Shown in pieces: positions 59,085 to 64,000 of a DNA stretch of 64,000 bases. Positions within the stretch are counted from its first letter, which is position 1. Every line of letters begins with the position of its first letter. The DNA is from Pogona vitticeps (lineage: Eukaryota > Chordata > Lepidosauria > Squamata > Agamidae), in contig NC_135791.1 in NCBI RefSeq assembly GCF_051106095.1, positions 5,838,501-5,902,500 of the forward strand, read 5' to 3'. The notes beneath the pieces are model-generated. The model did no database searches. It was not told the origin of the DNA and saw only the letters and a list, made by a program, of their open reading frames with translations. Position numbers and translations under genes: made by a program.

Positions 59085-59755
59085 GCTTCTGTCATATGTA
59101 CCCCTGGACAGAAAGTTTAAACTTCTGGGTCCAAGCTGTCTTAAGGAGACTGCCCAGGCATTCAGATCATCCATGGAGGCCTTTCTCTTGGTCCCACCAC
59201 CTTCTCATGTGCGTCCAGTGAGGACACGAGAGAGGGCTTTCTCTATGGCTGCTCCCAGAGACTGTGGAACTCTCTCCCACTGGAGGCCCACCTGGCCCCA
59301 TCTTGGCTGTCCTTCCCCAAGCAGGCAAAGACCTTTCTCTTCAGGCAGACTTTCCCTCAGTGAATGTCTAAGAGAGAGGCTTTGAAGCGGATTGTTACAC
59401 CTTGTTGCTGTGAGTGTGTTTTCGGTATTGCTTTTGTTTGCCATTTTAGTGTGGTATTCGTTTGATTCTTCTTAAAAATGTGTGTATATATTGTTTAAAA
59501 GCTTTTTAATATTATCTTTTAATGCTATCAGTCACTTTGGGCCTTTTTTTAAGAAGAAAGATGGGCCAGAAATCTTTTAAATAAATAAAAGTGTGGTATT
59601 TTAGTGAGTATTTTAGTGTGGTATTCCTTTGATTCCTTTAAAAATGTGTGTATATATAATTTTAAAGCTTTTAATATTATCTTTTAATGCTATCAATCAC
59701 TTTGGGCCTTTTTTTTAAGAAGAAAGGTGAGCCAAAAATCTTTTTAATAAATAAA
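59085..59755 (+). mobile_element. L2/CR1-group LINE 3' region with tandemly duplicated tail
   Basis: From about 59085 the sequence is LINE 3' UTR-like (GAGAGAGGGCTTTCTCTATG, GACTGTGGAACTCTCTCCCA, CAAAGACCTTTCTCTTCAGG). The tail with TATCTTTTAATGCTATCA and CACTTTGGGCCTTTTTTT occurs twice, at about 59446-59590 and 59615-59755, each ending in an AAATAAATAAA run. The second tail abuts the NIPAL3 acceptor. Confidence 0.7.
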
Positions 59756-59777
59756 TATGTCTTTTTTTCCCCTGTAG

Positions 59778-59846
59778 GAAAACCTGATTGGAGCGTTGCT
59801 GGCCATTTTTGGGCATCTTCTCATCAGCATTGCCCTCAACCTCCAG
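59778..59846 (+). CDS. NIPAL3: NIPAL3 coding exon, first membrane helix
   Basis: The acceptor CTGTAG ends at 59777 and the donor GTGAGG begins at 59847; 23 codons in phase 0. It reads ENLIGALLAIFGHLLISIAL and NLQ, a hydrophobic helix that is close to the mammalian NIPAL3 segment. NIPA-family helix 1 begins with this type of G-A-x-L-A-I motif. The upstream 20 bp (TGTCTTTTTTTCCCCTGTAG) is the only non-repeat sequence before the exon. Confidence 0.95.
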
Positions 59847-59877
59847 GTGAGGGAAAGCAAAATAAATAAATAAATAA

Positions 59878-60156
<279 letters not shown>

Positions 60157-60287
60157 TGATTTATGTCCAGATACTTACACTAACCCGGACATATACATAT
60201 AATTCTACAAGGTCATTACCAGAACTGGCCATTAGAGAGAGCCTGAGACTCTGTAAAGTCCTTTCTATTACAATCATGTTCACTGTA

Positions 60288-60633
60288 CAGTGGTGCGATC
60301 GCTCAACGTTGTTTAGATAGGGCGAAACTCGCTTTGCGAAGATCGGCAAGCGTTTCGCTTACCGATCTTCGCAAAACGAAGCCCGACGATCAGCTGTTAG
60401 GCGGACAAAATGGCCGCCGGAAGCCCTGAAATGGCCGCGCGCAGCGTTTTCGCGCCCTCCCCTCGCTTAACGAGGGCGCGCAAATGGCTGCCGGCCATAG
60501 GAAGCATCGCTGAACGGTGAGTTTTCGGCCCATTTGGAACGCCCATTTGGTTTTTTTTGATCCGTTCAGTGATGTTTTGCTATAGCGAAGGTTAATCCGG
60601 AACGGATTAACCTCGCTGTGCGAGGCACCACTG
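60288..60633. mobile_element. Tigger/pogo-like MITE, copy 8
   Basis: It is 346 bp, with CAGTGGTGCGATCGCTCAAC and CTGTGCGAGGCACCACTG ends, flanked by TA. It is GC-rich inside (AATGGCCGCGCGCAGCG) with GATCAGCTGTTAGGCGG. It is less like the other copies in its middle and may be a subfamily. Confidence 0.78.
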
Positions 60634-61073
60634 TAATCTGAGTTTTCAGTATCCATCGGGGTCTTGGCACCAATCCTGTGAATACAGGACTTCTACCGTA
60701 CTTACTCCAACATTTTTTTGACGGTCCCGTTTGTTAGTAGGAAATAATGAGAAAAAGATTACTGTGTTGTTTATTAGCCAAGCCGGATCATATTTTGGAG
60801 AGAGCTAGTAGGGGAGATTTGGTAGCATGCTGTTCTAACTGAGTGATTTGTGCTGGGTTTTTTTCAAATATATTGCTTTTTTGCCAGCTGCTTTGTGAGG
60901 GCTTGCATTACTGAAGGGAAGACAGAAATACATTCAATTGTGCTTAATTATTTCGTTCCTTGATTGTCCCAAAGCGAAGGTTCTCTGGGTAATGAACACT
61001 AAAACGATACAAAAGTTACATTAATAATTTTAAGAAGCACGAACTAATGAATAAACACTGGGCCTGATTTTAG

Positions 61074-61193
<120 letters not shown>

Positions 61194-61694
61194 TGAATAT
61201 AATCCCAACTTGCTTTGCGCCTTTGGTTTGTTCTGCACGTATTGTACGAACCGTACCAAGAATTGGTTCCTGCCAGTCTCTGCTAGCACTTCTTCCCACT
61301 GTTCTTACAAATTGCTTTTTCTCCTCGGTTTCTCGGCTGCTAATTTGTTTGGCTTGACCTTTTGAGGTCAAGCCTAGTGTGTTTCATTATTTCAAAAAGG
61401 CCGAGCCCAAGACCATGAACAACACCTGCTTACAAAGAGTATTATTGTTCTGGCACCTTGAGTCTGCATTTAAAACATAATAATAATTAAAAGGACAGGC
61501 AGTGCTTCCCTTGCTTGGAGGCTTGTGTTTCCTAAGGGCCCAGCAAAAGACAGGCCAGAATATAAGCTGGTGCCTGGAATGGAGGGTGATTTCTCCAGTT
61601 TAGGGGGCATTAAATGTGGGATTTTGTCATCTGTTTTTCAATTAAAATGGCTTCTGTCTGTCTGCTCTGTATTCCTTTAGTAGTAATAATAATA

Positions 61695-62121
61695 CAGTGG
61701 AGCCTTGCTTGACGATGTTAATTCGTTCCAGCAAAATCGCTGTAGAGCGAATACGTCGTCAAACGAAACGAAAAAAAAAACCATTGAAACGCATTGAAAA
61801 TCCTTCCATGCATTCCAGTGGGCTTAATACCTGCTCGTTTTGCGAAGATCCTCCATACGGCAGCCATTTTCGGTGCCTGTAAAGCGAGGAATCCGTCCCT
61901 AGAAAACAGCGGGGGGCCATTTTGAAAGCCGGCGGCCATTTTGAAGCTGCCAATCAGCTGTTCAAAAAAACATAGTTTTGCGAAGAATCTGTTCCCGAAG
62001 CAGGGAACTGATCATCACAAAGCAAAAAAACCCCATTTAAAACATCATTTTGCGATCGCAAAAACCTCATCATAAAGCGATTTCCTCATTAAGCGAGGCA
62101 ATCGTTAAGCGGGCACGACTG
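61695..62121. mobile_element. Tigger/pogo-like MITE, copy 9
   Basis: It is 427 bp, with CAGTGGAGCCTTGCTTGACG and GTTAAGCGGGCACGACTG ends, flanked by TA. The ends have drifted most here. GGCGGCCATTTTGAAGCTGC and AATCAGCTGTTC occur inside. Confidence 0.75.
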
Positions 62122-62135
62122 TAATTTTAATTATT

Positions 62136-62200
62136 ATTAATCTTAGAACTGCAGAGCTGGAAAGGGACCCTATGGATCATCAAGTCCAGCCCCTGAAATG
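62136..62200 (-). mobile_element. tRNA-derived SINE tail fragment
   Basis: TTAGAACTGCAGAGCTGGAA and AGGGACCCTATGGATCATCA then AGTCCAGCCCCTG are the tail end of the SINE seen complete at 26228. The tRNA head is absent. Confidence 0.6.
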
Positions 62201-63136
62201 GCTGGACACCAGTGGCAACATTTGCTAATTGCTAGGAGTTCTCTTACAGCTCACGCGTTTTCTCCCTTCTTCTGTCCTTCCTTCTGGGCTCAAGCTAGAG
62301 GTGGGCAAAAGTGGGAGAAGAGCCGCCGGCACCAAACCTGCAGGGCGATGCTTAGCATCTTCTGCCAGCCCTGTTGTCACCAGCTGTGTTTTGAGTGGAA
62401 AAGATGCTCCTGGAAGGAGGGGAGCGTTCCCTGGCATGATCCCTGTTAACGTGGAGGGCCTGAGATGGGTGATGAGAGACAGGACTCTTTTTTATTTGAT
62501 TTCAGTTATTTGAGTTTTCATGGTACAAGACAAAAAAAAAGCCAGGCCTCATGTCACTGGGAGGCTTAATGGGGGCATCAGGTCGGGCAGGCTGGCATGT
62601 TTAGATCCCTGGGCCAAAAAGTGCAACATGGTACAGCCAGCCAGTAAACCTTCCCTTGTCAGATTTGTAGCAGTGTGTGAGAAGATGCTGCCATTAGACA
62701 CACACGATCCTAGACAGAAGCTTTTACGCATGACAGTTACCATCCAGAAGCTGTTTGAGGACCCAGAACGGGTCTTCTACTCAAATGTGTGTGGATATTG
62801 TTAAAAAAATAAACTTTGTGATTTTTGTGTATAGGTTGATTGCCAAGTTATTTAGGGTCGTGGTGCTGCACAACGGTGCTGGCTGGTCTTAGGGAAATGT
62901 TATTTATGGCCCAGGGTCCATGACTAAGGCAGAGCCCTTTCCTGAAATGGCTTTCAGGTTTTGGCCACCACCACACGAAGGCCAACATGTTGCTTGAATT
63001 TAGATCCAGATTTCAGAGAACCCCAGTTTTACGGCGGGCCAGGGGCGCCCTGCTGGGCAAAAAGACAGGCTCTAACTCCTGTGGACCTCTGGCGTGTTTG
63101 TGAAGGCTGCTTTGGGGATTTGAAGCCAGGTACTAA

Positions 63137-63376
<240 letters not shown>

Positions 63377-64000
63377 TGAGGTGCCCCCCCCCAGGGATGG
63401 GCTGTGCCTCCTTCACACCCAAAACCTGCCTGTTTGGCAGGTGGAGAAGGAAAGTTTGCCTAGGACAGAATGCGTTCTTAGTAAATCTAATTCACAGAAG
63501 GAATAAAATTGGCCGTCTCTTGCAGAAAGGGCTTTCAGATTTTCTTTGAGGAAACTTAAATGTCTTGCTTGGTTTTTTTTTGAGGGGACAAAAATCCCAG
63601 GATTCACCCTAGAAGATCTTACAGGGGACTCTGGAGCATTTATTTGTGTGTGTGTGTGTGGGGCTCTTTGTCCATATGGTCTGGTGCTCAGCACCTTCCA
63701 CACTGTATTCTTGCACATTTTCATCTGCACCATCAACATAAGAATCTCATAAAAACTTAAGAAGAAGCCTGTTGGATCAAACCAAAGGGCTGCCAAATCT
63801 ACCACTTGTATTCACACCGTGCCGATCTATTTTCATTTAGAAACTCCTCAGCAGGTCAAAAAATGCAACTGCCCATTTCCCAGCAACTGGTGTAGAGCGG
63901 TGTGGCTGCCTTTGGTGCAACTGCACACAACAGACGATGGGGTTCAAGGTGATTTTTAGGGAAGCCTGTCTGGCATGATTGACCGTCTTGTTGAAAAACA

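Overview
The window is vertebrate nuclear DNA, almost certainly from a squamate reptile (a lizard or snake). It has short exons with GT/AG borders in a sea of introns. It carries a Sauria-type SINE, RTE/BovB LINE pieces, CR1/L2 LINE tails, a Penelope-like fragment, many small hAT and Tigger/pogo-like elements and long microsatellites. I found no bacterial features, CRISPR arrays, tRNA or rRNA genes, and no retrovirus-like element that I could support.

Three genes can be read exon by exon. (1) The 3' end of a grainyhead-like transcription factor, best matched to GRHL3, lies on + (coding exons 194-279, 4212-4276, 14252-14366; 3' UTR to about 15450). (2) STPG1, a sperm-tail PG-rich repeat protein, lies on - (seven coding exons from 45417 down to the stop at 19745; probable 5' noncoding exon and promoter near 50129-50300). 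(3) The 5' part of NIPAL3, an NIPA-family Mg2+-transporter-like membrane protein, lies on + (ATG at 56319, five coding exons to 63313, continuing beyond the window). The order GRHL3 > < STPG1, then NIPAL3 > is the same as on human 1p36.11, which supports all three calls. GRHL3 and STPG1 are tail to tail; STPG1 and NIPAL3 are head to head, with about 2 kb between their likely promoters. The three do not form a pathway: an epithelial transcription factor, a sperm/cilium protein and a transporter share only conserved synteny.

Region by region: 1-15.5 kb is GRHL3, with two repeat-filled introns. 15.5-19.7 kb is intergenic, with a Tigger-like element and SINE pieces. 19.7-50.3 kb is STPG1, its introns filled with SINEs, CR1, BovB, hAT and Tigger-like elements. 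50.3-56 kb holds the divergent promoters, including a CpG-rich block at 52.3-52.6 kb. 56-64 kb is NIPAL3.

The most unusual observations are these: a perfect RFX X-box palindrome beside the STPG1 first-exon donor; a hairpin with 38-nt arms at 51049-51132; a foldback hAT-like element in which one arm has gained a ten-unit telomere-like heptamer array and a long CA tract; a 266-bp block repeated 4650 bp away with 2 differences; a decayed hammerhead-like core in a Penelope tail; and a NIPAL3 splice acceptor whose branch-point zone comes from a duplicated LINE tail. I see no convincing new multi-gene system; the genes are ordinary and conserved. Repeat family names rest on remembered terminal motifs and protein motifs, not on a database search.
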